DNA of 64,000 nucleotides from CAMPJU01 sp036675265 (GCA_036675265.1 JAKFFJ010000014.1:1-64000), one strand, 5' to 3'; positions 50,916-59,537 are shown, counted from the first letter of the stretch. A program made the numbers and translations. The notes: generated from the sequence alone by a model not told the origin.

Positions 50916-53273
50916 TCAATGACCCGTGACAATCGCCCTCGACCGGTCCTTCGCGCCCAGCCGCAACGCGTTGCCCACGACGGACACGGAGCTCAGGCTC
51001 ATCGCGAGTGCCGCGATCATCGGGCTGAGCAACAGTCCCGTGGCGGGATACAGCACGCCGGCGGCGATCGGCACGCCCAGCGCGTTGTAGAGGAAGGCGA
51101 AGCCGAGGTTCTGCTTCATGTTCGCCACGGTCTCCGACGAGATCGCGCGCGCACGCAGGATCCCGCGCAGGTCGCCCTTGACCAGCGTGACCTGCGCGCT
51201 GGACATGGCCACGTCGGTGCCGGTGCCCATCGCGATGCCGACGTCGGCCGCGGCCAGCGCGGGCGCGTCGTTGATGCCGTCGCCGGCCATCGCCACGCGC
51301 CGGCCCTCCGACTGCAGGCGCCGGACGAGCGCCACCTTGTCCGCGGGCCGCACCTCGCCATGCACCTCGTCGATGCCGAGCCGGCGCGCCACCGCATGCG
51401 CGGTCGCCTCGCCGTCGCCGGTCGCCATGACCACGCGCACGCCTGCCGCGTGCAGGGCCGCGATCGCCTCGGGCGTGGAGGCCTTGACCGGGTCGGCCAC
51501 GGCCAGCAGGCCGGCGAGCCGGCCGTCCACGGCCAGCGCCATGACACTGGCGCCTTCCTCGCGCAGCGCGGAGCCCCGTGCGTCGAGCGCCGACGTGTCC
51601 ACGCCCTCCTCCGCCATGAGCGCCGCATTGCCGATCGCCAGCGACCGGCCACCGACGCGCCCGCGCACGCCGATGCCGGTGGCCGACTCGAACCCGTCCG
51701 TGCGCTCGAGCGCCAGGCCGCGGCGACGCGCCTCCGCGACGATCGCTTCGGCCAGCGGATGTTCGCTGCCCTGGTCCAGGCTGGCCGCCAGCCGCAGCAC
51801 CTCGTCCGCATCGAAACCGTCCGCCGCGACAACGTCGCGGAAGGCGGGCCGGCCCTCGGTGAGCGTGCCGGTCTTGTCCACCACCAGCGTGTCGACCTTG
51901 CGCAGCTGCTCGATCGCCTCGGCGTCGCGGAACAGCACGCCGCCCTGCGCCGCGCGCCCGGTCGCGACCATCACCGACATCGGCGTGGCCAGGCCCAGGG
52001 CACAGGGACACGCGATGATCAGCACCGACACGGCGTTCAGCACGGCGTATGTCCACGACGGTTCCGGCCCGAACAGGCCCCAGGCGACGAACGCCGCCAG
52101 CGCGACACCAATGACCGCGAGCACGAACCAGTACGCCGCCCTGTCCGCCATCCGCTGCATGGGCGCACGGGTGCGTTGCGCCTGCGCGACCAGCTGCACG
52201 ATCTGCGCCAGCACGGTCTCCGAACCCACCTTCGCCGCGCGGACCACCAGGCTCCCGGTGCCATTGAGCGTCGCGCCGATGACCGCGTCGCCGACACCCT
52301 TCCCCACCGGCACGGGCTCGCCGGTCAGCATGGACTCGTCCACGTGCGACGCGCCTTCCAGCACCACGCCATCGACCGGCACCTTCTCGCCCGGCCTGAC
52401 ACGCAGTCGATCGCCTACATGCACGTGCGACAGTTCGATGTCCTCCTCGCTGCCGTCGTCACGCAGGCGCCGCGCCGTCTTGGGGGCCAGGCCGAGCAGC
52501 GACTTGATGGCCGCCGACGTGCGCGAGCGCGCGCGCAGCTCCAGCATCTGGCCGAGCAGCGTCAGCGAGACGATCACCGCCGCGGCCTCGAAGTAGACGC
52601 CGACCCGGCCATGCTCCCGGAACGAGACGGGGAAAACGCCCGGCGCCACCGTCGCGACCACGCTGTAGGCGAACGCGGCGCCCACGCCGATGCCGATCAG
52701 CGTCCACATGTTGGGGCTGCGGTTACGGATGGACTGGAGGCAGCGCTCGAAGAACGGCCTCCCGGCCCACAGCACGACCGGCGCGGCCAATGCGAGTTCG
52801 ACCCATGTCCTGGTCGCCACCGCGAGCGTCGGAAGGTACTGGCCGAACATCGCCAGGCCGAGCACCACGAGCGTCAGCGGCAGCGTCCACCAGAAGCGTC
52901 GCGAGAAGTCCCGCAGCTCCGGGTTCTCCTCCTCGTCGAGCCCGGGCATCTCCGGCTCGAGCGCCATGCCGCAGATGGGGCACGTGCCGGGCCCGAGCTG
53001 CCGGACCTCCGGGTGCATCGGGCAGGTGTACATCGTGCCCGCCGGCACGTCGGCAGGCGCCTCGGCCTTCGGGGCGAGGTACTTCGCCGGGTCTGCGACG
53101 AAGCGCTCGCGGCATCGCGCGGAGCAGAAATGGAAGGCCTCGCCCGCGTGGGTGGCATGGTGGGCCGTGGTCGCCGGGTCCACCTGCATGCCGCAGACGG
53201 GATCGACCACCTTGCCCTGCCCTGCCGGCCCGGCGACCCCGCAGCAGGCGTGTGGCTGGTCGTGCGCGTTCAT
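50916..53273 (-). CDS. copA: Copper-translocating P-type ATPase (P1B) with YHS and heavy-metal-binding N-terminus
   Basis: An inner-membrane copper exporter of 785 residues. The N-terminus has no CxxC HMA domain. It carries CC at 10-11, a YHS-type domain (VVDPVCGMQVDP, about 23-68) and a zinc-ribbon-like heavy-metal-binding motif (TCPMHPEVRQLGPGTCPICG, about 84-102). P-type core motifs are the ion-path CPC (IIACPCALGLATP, about 420), phosphorylation site DKTGTLTEG (about 466), SEHPLAEAI (HP motif) and AGDGINDAPALAAADVGIAM. Eight membrane helices are expected. The start overlaps the regulator's stop by 4 bases (ATGA). This N-terminal architecture is typical of ATPases carried with mobile copper-resistance clusters. 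Confidence 0.95.
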   Translation of the reverse strand: MNAHDQPHACCGVAGPAGQGKVVDPVCGMQVDPATTAHHATHAGEAFHFCSARCRERFVADPAKYLAPKAEAPADVPAGTMYTCPMHPEVRQLGPGTCPICGMALEPEMPGLDEEENPELRDFSRRFWWTLPLTLVVLGLAMFGQYLPTLAVATRTWVELALAAPVVLWAGRPFFERCLQSIRNRSPNMWTLIGIGVGAAFAYSVVATVAPGVFPVSFREHGRVGVYFEAAAVIVSLTLLGQMLELRARSRTSAAIKSLLGLAPKTARRLRDDGSEEDIELSHVHVGDRLRVRPGEKVPVDGVVLEGASHVDESMLTGEPVPVGKGVGDAVIGATLNGTGSLVVRAAKVGSETVLAQIVQLVAQAQRTRAPMQRMADRAAYWFVLAVIGVALAAFVAWGLFGPEPSWTYAVLNAVSVLIIACPCALGLATPMSVMVATGRAAQGGVLFRDAEAIEQLRKVDTLVVDKTGTLTEGRPAFRDVVAADGFDADEVLRLAASLDQGSEHPLAEAIVAEARRRGLALERTDGFESATGIGVRGRVGGRSLAIGNAALMAEEGVDTSALDARGSALREEGASVMALAVDGRLAGLLAVADPVKASTPEAIAALHAAGVRVVMATGDGEATAHAVARRLGIDEVHGEVRPADKVALVRRLQSEGRRVAMAGDGINDAPALAAADVGIAMGTGTDVAMSSAQVTLVKGDLRGILRARAISSETVANMKQNLGFAFLYNALGVPIAAGVLYPATGLLLSPMIAALAMSLSSVSVVGNALRLGAKDRSRAIVTGH

Positions 53274-53668
53274 GCCTCGTCTCCCGACAGCGCCGCGAGG
53301 ATGGGACAACGCGCGAGGGCGCCATGGCCCGGGCACGCGTCAGTCAGCGCCTCCAGGCCGGCCTGGACGCGCTCGAGTTCAGCGATCTTGTGCCCGACGT
53401 CGGCGAGCTTCGCACGCGCCGCCGCCTTCAGCCCGGCCATGTCGTCGGCGGGGCGTCCGGACAGCGCAAGCAGTTCGCGGACTTCCGCGAGCGAAAAACC
53501 GAGCCCCTTCGCCCGCCGCACGAACTGCAGGCGGGCGACGTCGTCGTCGCCGTAGCGGCGGTAGCCGGAGGCCTGGCGGTCGGGCGGCGGCAGGATCCCC
53601 TGCCGTTCGTAGTAGCGCACCGTGTCGATGGGGACGCCGGCGCGGCGCGCGAGTTCACCGATCTGCAT
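53270..53668 (-). CDS. MerR-family heavy-metal-responsive regulator (CueR-like)
   Basis: A 132-residue regulator. The N-terminal helix-turn-helix reads MQIGELARRAGVPIDTVRYY, ERQGILPPPDRQASGYRRYG; a dimerisation helix follows, and the C-terminal metal loop is ACPGHGALARCPILAAL with two cysteines nine positions apart. Together with the downstream copper ATPase this suggests copper(I) sensing, but other thiophilic metals are possible. It is the first gene of the regulator-ATPase-DUF305 operon, and the MerR-type promoter in front (53696-53727) indicates autoregulation. Confidence 0.92.
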   Translation of the reverse strand: MQIGELARRAGVPIDTVRYYERQGILPPPDRQASGYRRYGDDDVARLQFVRRAKGLGFSLAEVRELLALSGRPADDMAGLKAAARAKLADVGHKIAELERVQAGLEALTDACPGHGALARCPILAALSGDEA

Positions 53669-53695
53669 CGAGGCCTTTCCTGGTGGGAGGACGCC

Positions 53696-53727
53696 AGTCT
53701 GCAGCCTGGACCTTGGTCCAGAGTCAA
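53696..53727 (-). promoter_or_regulatory. MerR-type promoter/operator of the regulator-copA operon
   Basis: On the minus strand TTGACT (-35, 53727-53722), a 20-base spacer, CAGACT (-10, 53701-53696). Inside the spacer is a perfect palindrome CTGGACC-AA-GGTCCAG (53721-53706). An overlong spacer with a dyad between the hexamers is the signature of promoters that MerR proteins activate by DNA untwisting. The start codon is about 28 bases downstream of the -10. Confidence 0.85.
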
Positions 53728-53789
53728 GGGGTCGATCGCCGAACGCCCAGGCCGCCAAGCCTCCGCTCCAGGCGCAGCGGCGACCGGCA

Positions 53790-54344
53790 TCAGTGGGTCG
53801 CGAACGTACTCGTGCTGCCGTCCCGGGCCAGCAGTTCCACCGCATACGGCTGGGTGCGCCCGTCGGGCGTTTCCATGCCGGGCGAGCCGAGCGGCATACC
53901 CGGCAGCACCAGGCCACGCGCGTCCGGCCGCTCGGCGAGCAGGCGCTTCACGTCGTCCGCGGGCACGTGGCCCTCGACCACGTAGCCGTCGATCTCCGCC
54001 GTGTGGCAGGACGCCTTGCCCGTGGGAATGCCCAGTTGTTCCTTGACGCCGTGGAGTGCGTGCGTATCGCGCACCTCGACCGGGAAACCGGCCTTGCGCA
54101 TGTGTTCGACCCACAGGCCGCAACAGCCGCACGTCGGGCTCTTGTGGACGAGCACCAGTGGCAAGGTCGCACTGGCGCCGGGTGCCGTAGAGGTGGCCTG
54201 CCCCGCCGAGGCGTTTGCGGCGACCGGTGGGTCGGCCGCGGCCGGCCCGGATGCCGATGCGGGATCGGGACCCTGCGCGCACGCCGGCACGGCGAGGCTC
54301 GCGGACAGCAGGAGCAGGAGGCGCGGTGCGTGGTTGGTCTGCAT
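53790..54344 (-). CDS. DUF411 metal-binding exported protein
   Basis: A 184-residue protein with a signal sequence ending near LAVPAC (possible lipobox, with an unusual Pro at -2) and an Ala/Pro/Ser-rich linker (about 25-62). The DUF411 domain has SPTCGCCGLWVEHMRKAGF (Cys72, Cys74, Cys75), ASCHTAEIDGYVVEGHVPAD and GLVLPGMPLGSPGME. The Cys, His and Met residues suggest copper or silver binding in the periplasm. It is the last gene of the multicopper-oxidase operon, 14 bases after the cytochrome gene. Confidence 0.9.
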   Translation of the reverse strand: MQTNHAPRLLLLLSASLAVPACAQGPDPASASGPAAADPPVAANASAGQATSTAPGASATLPLVLVHKSPTCGCCGLWVEHMRKAGFPVEVRDTHALHGVKEQLGIPTGKASCHTAEIDGYVVEGHVPADDVKRLLAERPDARGLVLPGMPLGSPGMETPDGRTQPYAVELLARDGSTSTFATH

Positions 54345-54358
54345 GGTCGTGTTCCCCT

Positions 54359-55030
54359 TCAGTGTCCGTGGTCGCGGCCGGTTCCGGCCGCTTCGTCGGA
54401 CGGCACCGGGTGTGATTCGACGGTCCCGTCCGCGTGGCGATGTTCCATCATGCCGGGCGCGGCATCCGCACCGCGTGTCGACTCTCCGCCGCCGTGCGCG
54501 TGGCCGCCACTGGCGGCGACGAGTTCGGAATAGCGCGCCTCGCCCATGCCCGGCAGCACCTGCAGGAAGGCCACCAGGTTCCAGATGTAGGGATCATCCA
54601 TGCTCCGTCCCCAGGCAGGCATGCCCGATGCCTTGATGCCGTGCTTGACGACCCAGAACGCCGCGGCGGCATCCACCGCCGCGCTCGTGAGGTCCGGGGG
54701 CGCTGGCAGCAGGCCGCGGCTCAACTCCGTGTCGCGGATGCCGGGGGCCAGGTGGCACGTGGCGCACATCGCGTCGTAGTTCCCGGCGCCCTGCTTGATG
54801 CGTGCCGGGTCGTCCAGGTCGGATGGCACGTCGAGGCGGCTCGCGCGCGCGGCGATCGACCGTTCGCGCACGAACTCGAGCAGCCCGCGCACCGGACGCG
54901 TGTGGGGATCGTCCGCGCCTACATCGTAGGCACCGAACCACAGGACACCGCCCAGTGTCAGCACGGCGGCGACCAGCAGCACGGGCACCCACAGCGCCGA
55001 CCGGCGCGTCGGCTCCGTCGGTCCGCGCAT
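54359..55030 (-). CDS. Membrane-anchored c-type cytochrome with His-rich tail
   Basis: A 223-residue protein with an N-terminal anchor (about 13-32), one haem c site CATCH (Cys89, Cys92, His93) and a likely distal Met137 in ASGMPAWGRSMDDP. The C-terminus is His/Met-rich (GHAHGGGESTRG, MMEHRHADGTVESH, GRDHGH), which may bind copper. Its place in the operon suggests electron transfer linked to periplasmic copper oxidation, though this is inferred. The ATG at 55030 overlaps the copB stop by one base (TGATG); a longer start at 55039 would overlap it more. Confidence 0.88.
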   Translation of the reverse strand: MRGPTEPTRRSALWVPVLLVAAVLTLGGVLWFGAYDVGADDPHTRPVRGLLEFVRERSIAARASRLDVPSDLDDPARIKQGAGNYDAMCATCHLAPGIRDTELSRGLLPAPPDLTSAAVDAAAAFWVVKHGIKASGMPAWGRSMDDPYIWNLVAFLQVLPGMGEARYSELVAASGGHAHGGGESTRGADAAPGMMEHRHADGTVESHPVPSDEAAGTGRDHGH

Positions 55031-56064
55031 CAGAACCACACCCGCACGCCGGCGACCACGCGCGTGTCCTCGATGGCGTCCGACGCGTCCCGCCGGAGGT
55101 CGGCCGTGCCGCCGAACGCGCGCTCCCAGGCGATGCCGACGTAGGGCGCGAACTCGCGCCGGATCTCGTAGCGCAGCCTCGCGCCCACTTCGGCCTTCGA
55201 CAGTCCCGACGCGACACCGTGCCGCGCGTCGTCGTCGCCGTGGAATTCAGCGCCGGCCACCCACTGCAGCACCAGCCGGTTGGTGAGCAGCGTCTCGTAC
55301 TCCGCCTCGACCTCGAAGGAGACGTCACCCGCACCACCGAGGTACGCCGTCGCGTCGACTTCGAACTTGTAGGGGGCCATGCCGGTCACGCCGACGGCCA
55401 ACGCGTTCGACGACGGCCCGTGCCCGAAGGCGTGGCGCACGCCGACGAGCGCGTCCCACCACCGGGCGACGGCGCGGCCATAGAGCACCTCGACCTCGCC
55501 GGCCTCGACCGATCCGTCGGCGTGCTCGCCCTCGCTGCGCAGCCACATGCGATCGACGTCGGTGCCGATCCACGCGACGGCTTCCCAGCCCAGGCCGGTT
55601 CCCGCCTCGTCGGCGTCCCAGGCTTCGAACCGGTCGAGCAGCCAGTACGAATGCACGGCGTTGTCGTGGACCGTGTGCCCGGCCACGTCGGGAAAGGCCG
55701 CTGCACGATCGGCCGGCGTCACCGGCGGGACGGGCTCGCGGGGTGCCACCGTGGCCGGCATGGCATGGCCGGCATGCGGATCGGCTTCTTCGGCCTGCGG
55801 CACCACGTGCCCGGCGTGCGGATCTGCTGCTTCGGCCTGCGGCATTACGTGCCCGGCGTGCGGATCTGCCGCTTCGGCCTGCGGCATTACGTGCCCGGCG
55901 TGCGGGTCGGCCTGTTCGGGTTCCGGCATCACGTGGCCCGCATGCGGGTCGGCCTGTTTCGCCTCCTGCGGGTGCGCCGCATGGTCGTGGTCCTGGGCCG
56001 CGACCGGGGACGAGGCGAGCCACGCCGCGACCATCACGCCGAGTACGGCAGCCGGCCGGCTCAT
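55030..56064 (-). CDS. copB: Copper resistance outer-membrane protein CopB
   Basis: A 344-residue outer-membrane protein. Signal peptide MSRPAAVLGVMVAAWLASSP through VAA, then a metal-binding region with five 14-residue repeats of the type ADPHAGHVMPxxE (residues 38-103), then the CopB beta-barrel domain starting near VHDNAVHSYWLLDRFEAWDA and ending ERAFGGTADLRRDASD, ARVVAGVRVWF-like TRVVAGVRVWF. It follows the multicopper oxidase with a 4-base overlap (ATGA), the standard copAB arrangement. Confidence 0.95.
   Translation of the reverse strand: MSRPAAVLGVMVAAWLASSPVAAQDHDHAAHPQEAKQADPHAGHVMPEPEQADPHAGHVMPQAEAADPHAGHVMPQAEAADPHAGHVVPQAEEADPHAGHAMPATVAPREPVPPVTPADRAAAFPDVAGHTVHDNAVHSYWLLDRFEAWDADEAGTGLGWEAVAWIGTDVDRMWLRSEGEHADGSVEAGEVEVLYGRAVARWWDALVGVRHAFGHGPSSNALAVGVTGMAPYKFEVDATAYLGGAGDVSFEVEAEYETLLTNRLVLQWVAGAEFHGDDDARHGVASGLSKAEVGARLRYEIRREFAPYVGIAWERAFGGTADLRRDASDAIEDTRVVAGVRVWF
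55756..55953 (-). repeat. Five in-frame 42-base tandem repeats in copB
   Basis: Each unit encodes 14 residues around DPHAGHVMP, starting at residues 38, 52, 66, 80 and 94. The units are close to identical at the nucleotide level (recurring gcctgcggcattacgtgccc-like blocks on the plus strand), so copy number could change by slippage. His and Met of each unit are likely copper ligands. Confidence 0.92.
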
Positions 56065-57854
56065 TCGCGCACCTGCACTTCGCGGAACATGCCCGCTTCC
56101 ATGTGGTACAGCAGGTGGCAGTGGTACGCCCAGCGACCCAGCGCGTCGGCGCGGACGCGGTAACTGCGCTTGCTGCCGGGCGGCATGTCCACGGTGTGCT
56201 TGCGCACCTGGAAGTTGCCGTCGGCGTCCTCCAGGTCGCTCCACATGCCGTGCAGGTGGATCGGGTGGGTCATCATCGTGTCGTTGACGAGCACGATCCT
56301 CATGCGCTCGCCATAGTTCAACCGCAGGGGCTCGGCGTCGGAGAACTTCAACCCGTCGAAGGACCAGGCGAAGCGTTCCATGTGCCCGGTGAGATGCAGT
56401 TCGATCGTGCGGCCCGGGTCGCGTCCGTCCGGGTCCTCGAACGTGCTGTGCAGGTCGGCGTACGACAGCACCCGGCGCCCGTTGTCGCGCAGTCCGATGC
56501 CGGGATCGTCGAGCTTCGGCACCGGCGCCATCGTCTGCATGTCCACCAGCGGATTGCCTTCCTCGCTCGGGGGGTGCGCTTGCATGCCGCCGCCGTGGTC
56601 CATTCCCGCCATGCCGTGCATGTCGTGCCCGCCCTGCATGGCCGCCATGTCGTGGCCGGCGTGTCCGGCCGCGCCCGCCATCCCGCCGTGGCCCATGTCC
56701 GCCATGGTCAGGATCGGTCGCGGGTCCACCGGCGGAATCGGCGCGCGCAGGCCCTCCCGCGTGGCCAGCGTGCCGGACACGAACCCGGTGCGGCCCAGGT
56801 CCTGGGCGAAGATCGTGAAGGCGTCCTGGCCGCTCGGCTCGACGATGACGTCGAAGGTCTCGGCGGTCGCGATCCGCAGCTCGTCGACTGTCACCGGATG
56901 CACGTACTGCCCGTCGGCGGCGACCACGGTCATCTTCAGCCCCGGAATGCGCACGTCGAAGTGCGTCATGGAGGAGCCGTTGATCACCCGCAACCGAAGC
57001 TTTTCCCCGGAGCGGAACAGGCCGGTCCAGTTGCCGAGCGACGTGGTGCCGTTGAGCAGGTAGGTGTAGGTGTTGCCATTGACGTCCGACAGGTCGGTCG
57101 GCGTCATGCGCATCTCGCCCCAGGCCTTGCGATCGCGCAACGTCGCTGCCAGCCCGCGGTCCTGCACGTCGTCGACGAAGTCGCCCACGGTCCGCTTGGA
57201 CAGGTTGTCGTAGTCGGACATCTTCTTCAGGCGCGCGAACAGCGCCGCCGGATCGAGGTCGGTCCAGTCGGTGAGCATGACCACGTAGTCGCGGTCGTAC
57301 GCGAACGGCTCCGGCTCGAGCGGGTCGATGATCAGCGGTCCGTACAGGCCCGCCTGTTCCTGGAACGCCGAGTGGCTGTGGTACCAGTAGGTGCCACCCT
57401 GGCGAACGTCGAACCGGTAGTGGTACGTCTCGCCCCGCCCGATGCCGTCGAAACTCAGCCCCGGCACGCCGTCCATGTTCGCGGGCAGCAGGATGCCGTG
57501 CCAGTGGATGGAGGTCTGGTGCCCGTGGATCGAACCGGGTGGCAGGACGTTCGACACGCGCAGGTTCACCGTCGTGCCTTCCCGCCAGCGCAGCAGTGGC
57601 GCCGGGATCGATCCGTTGACTGCGATCGCCGGCCGCGTGCGGCCGGTGAAGTTGGCGGCGACTTCGCCGATGGACAGGTCGAACTCGGTGCCCGACAACA
57701 CCGCTGGCACGCCGGCGGCGCCCGTCGCGCGCACATGGCCGGGCCAGAACCCGAGGCCCGCGATCGCGCCGCCGGCAGCGAGGCCCTGCACGAAGCGGCG
57801 CCGCGAGGGCACGGGCGGCCCCGCGGCCGACCGGCCGGATTCGTCGAAGGACAT
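56061..57854 (-). CDS. Periplasmic multicopper oxidase CopA (copper resistance system)
   Basis: A 597-residue oxidase of the PcoA/CopA type that oxidises Cu(I) in the periplasm. A Tat signal is present (SRRRFVQGLAAGGAIAG). Type 1/2/3 copper sites are visible: HWHG (IHWHGILLPANMDG), HSH (GGTYWYHSHSAFQEQAG), HPIHLHG (MMTHPIHLHGMWSDLED) and the C-terminal HCHLLYHMEAGM. A Met/His-rich insert (MGHGGMAGAAGHAGHDMAAM and following, about residues 415-460) is an extra copper-binding region. The ATG at 57854 is chosen; the open frame upstream runs into tRNA-Glu. It heads the operon with copB, the cytochrome and the DUF411 gene; no copL or obvious copper operator is seen in the short upstream gap. Confidence 0.95.
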   Translation of the reverse strand: MSFDESGRSAAGPPVPSRRRFVQGLAAGGAIAGLGFWPGHVRATGAAGVPAVLSGTEFDLSIGEVAANFTGRTRPAIAVNGSIPAPLLRWREGTTVNLRVSNVLPPGSIHGHQTSIHWHGILLPANMDGVPGLSFDGIGRGETYHYRFDVRQGGTYWYHSHSAFQEQAGLYGPLIIDPLEPEPFAYDRDYVVMLTDWTDLDPAALFARLKKMSDYDNLSKRTVGDFVDDVQDRGLAATLRDRKAWGEMRMTPTDLSDVNGNTYTYLLNGTTSLGNWTGLFRSGEKLRLRVINGSSMTHFDVRIPGLKMTVVAADGQYVHPVTVDELRIATAETFDVIVEPSGQDAFTIFAQDLGRTGFVSGTLATREGLRAPIPPVDPRPILTMADMGHGGMAGAAGHAGHDMAAMQGGHDMHGMAGMDHGGGMQAHPPSEEGNPLVDMQTMAPVPKLDDPGIGLRDNGRRVLSYADLHSTFEDPDGRDPGRTIELHLTGHMERFAWSFDGLKFSDAEPLRLNYGERMRIVLVNDTMMTHPIHLHGMWSDLEDADGNFQVRKHTVDMPPGSKRSYRVRADALGRWAYHCHLLYHMEAGMFREVQVRE

Positions 57855-57897
57855 CCAGGGGCTCCACGGTGATGACGCGGGCCATGGTATCGCGGGC

Positions 57898-57930
57898 AAG
57901 AAAAAACCCGCGCATCGCTGCACGGGTTTT
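57898..57930 (-). terminator. Intrinsic terminator after the tRNA-Ala/tRNA-Glu pair
   Basis: On the minus strand AAAACCCGTGCAGCGATGCG then CGGGTTTTTT: a CCCG/CGGG stem with an inner GCA/TGC extension, followed by six T. It lies 13 bases after tRNA-Glu and 44 bases before the multicopper oxidase start. Confidence 0.88.
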
Positions 57931-57942
57931 CGCTTGGCTCGC

Positions 57943-58018
57943 TGGCGTCCCCACGGGGATTCGAACCCCGGTCGCAACCGTGAAAGGGTTGTGTCCTAGG
58001 CCTCTAGACGATGGGGAC
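57943..58018 (-). tRNA. tRNA-Glu(TTC)
   Basis: A 76-base cloverleaf on the minus strand. The 5' acceptor GTCCCCA pairs with the 3' TGGGGAC. Anticodon loop CTTTCAC gives anticodon TTC, the T arm has GGTTCGAATCC, and the 3' CCA is encoded. It is very similar to E. coli tRNA-Glu. Confidence 0.98.
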
Positions 58019-58063
58019 GAGGCGAAAAAAATACCCGGGAATCTGTGGGGATCCGCGGGTTCC

Positions 58064-58129
<66 letters not shown>

Positions 58130-58139
<10 letters not shown>

Positions 58140-58636
58140 ACGCGCTGGAAAACGGAAATTCTAGGGACCGGCTCGAAGGGCGTCAAGGTCCGCGGGCCGT
58201 GGCCGCGCTCGGACAGGTAGTTCAGCCACTTGCCGAGGAAGGTGTTCATCTGCAGGCGATGGTCCATGATCGCCGCCGGCGGCGGGTACAGCCCGATCAC
58301 GTCCTGCCAGCGGCGGCCCACGTAGCAGTGGGTCGCCTCCGCCTGGCGCGCGTCCCGGTACAGGCGCACGTGCGCGGAGGGGTCCGGCTCGCCGGTGACC
58401 GGGTCGACCAGCGCGTAGCTGAGCCGCAGCTCCACGGTGTAGGCATGCCGCGCCTCGATGTCCAGGTGCACGTCCAGCCCGTCGCCCACCGATGACACGT
58501 GCCGGCCAAGCGGCATCGCCGCCGGGGCGAACAGGTGCTGCAGCAATGCGTGGTTCTCAGCGTACAGGCCCATCAGCCAGCCGAGGCGGCTCAGCCGGGG
58601 GATGCGCAACGAACGATGGGCAAGGGCCTGCGACAT
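58130..58636 (-). CDS. DUF1249 family protein
   Basis: A 168-residue cytoplasmic protein of the DUF1249 (YqiB-like) family: LGWLMGLYAENHALLQHLF, VDLHLDIEARHAY-like GLDVHLDIEARHAYTVELRL, PSAHVRLYRDARQAEATHCY and FLGKWLNYLSERGH. The function is unknown. Its last codons contain the promoter of the tRNA-Ala/tRNA-Glu transcript, and its stop codon lies 10 bases inside tRNA-Ala. ATG at 58636. Confidence 0.85.
58158..58186 (-). promoter_or_regulatory. tRNA-Ala/tRNA-Glu promoter inside the DUF1249 gene
   Basis: On the minus strand TTGACG (58186-58181), exactly 17 bases, TAGAAT (58163-58158), 18 bases before the 5' end of tRNA-Ala. It is the best sigma-70 match in the window. Confidence 0.88.
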
Positions 58637-58718
58637 GCGATCGATGCTACACGCCGGTCGTCGATCCGGGCAGATTGACGGCGCGCCGGGCGAGGCCTAA
58701 CGTTAAGTTTCCCCGCGG

Positions 58719-59537
58719 TCAGAACATCTCGCGGTTGATGCCCAGCGCCTCGAGCACGCGGCTGGCGATTTCCTCGATCGATGCATGCGTGGTGCTCAGC
58801 ACCGGCACGCCTTCGCGCGACAGCATCTCCTCCGCGGCCGCCACCTCCCGCTGGCACGTTTCCAGCTGTGCGTACTTCGAATTCGGCCGCCGTTCCTGGC
58901 GGATCTGCTGCAACCGCTCCGGGTCGATGGTCAGGCCGAACAGCTTCTGCTTGTACGCCCGCAGCTTCGCCGGCAGGCGCTCGGTGTCCAGGTCGTCCTC
59001 GGTCAATGGATAGTTCGCCGCGCGGATGCCGTAATGCAGCGCCAGGTAGACACACGTCGGGGTCTTGCCCGCGCGCGACACGCCCACCAGCACCAGGTCG
59101 GCGTCGGCGAAGTCCATGCTGATGCCGTCGTCGTGGGTGAGCGCGTAGTTCATCGCGTTGATGCGGCGGTGGTAGGTGTCGAAGTCGGCGATGCCGTGGG
59201 CGCGGCCGACCTGGGGCTCGCGCGCGGCCCCAAGTTCGTGCTCCAGCGGCGCGATGAAGGGTTCGAAGACATCGAGCATCAGCGCGCCGCTCCCGGCGAG
59301 GATCCGGTTGAGCTCGCTGTCCACGCAGGAATTCACCACGATCGGGCGCGTGCCGTGGTCCTCGCCGACCTTCCGGATCTCCTCCGCGGCCACGCGGGCC
59401 TTGTCGGGGGTGTCCACGAACGGGATCCGGTCGGTCACGAAAGAGACGTGCCCGAACTGGGTCAGCAGGCTGTGGCCGATGGTCTCGGCGGTGATGCCGG
59501 TGCCGTCGGAGACGTAGAACACGGGACGGACGGGCAT
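58719..59537 (-). CDS. ppsR: Phosphoenolpyruvate synthase regulatory protein (kinase/pyrophosphorylase)
   Basis: A bifunctional DUF299 enzyme of 272 residues that inactivates PEP synthase by ADP-dependent phosphorylation and reactivates it by phosphate-dependent pyrophosphate formation. It has VFYVSDGTGITAETIGHSLL at the N-terminus, the P-loop-like LVGVSRAGKTPTCVYLALHY and SKYAQLETCQREVAAAEEML. It is divergent from its target ppsA with 86 bases between, the usual arrangement. Confidence 0.97.
   Translation of the reverse strand: MPVRPVFYVSDGTGITAETIGHSLLTQFGHVSFVTDRIPFVDTPDKARVAAEEIRKVGEDHGTRPIVVNSCVDSELNRILAGSGALMLDVFEPFIAPLEHELGAAREPQVGRAHGIADFDTYHRRINAMNYALTHDDGISMDFADADLVLVGVSRAGKTPTCVYLALHYGIRAANYPLTEDDLDTERLPAKLRAYKQKLFGLTIDPERLQQIRQERRPNSKYAQLETCQREVAAAEEMLSREGVPVLSTTHASIEEIASRVLEALGINREMF

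Noticed and set aside
57941..57977. Upstream extension of the multicopper oxidase into tRNA-Glu
   Set aside because: The extension lacks a signal peptide and is tRNA sequence; the Tat signal follows the ATG at 57854.
50245..58018. Copper block as an integrative element with att repeats at tRNA-Glu
   Set aside because: No integrase and no direct repeat of the tRNA-Glu 3' end were found on the rarA side, so an att-bounded element is not supported.
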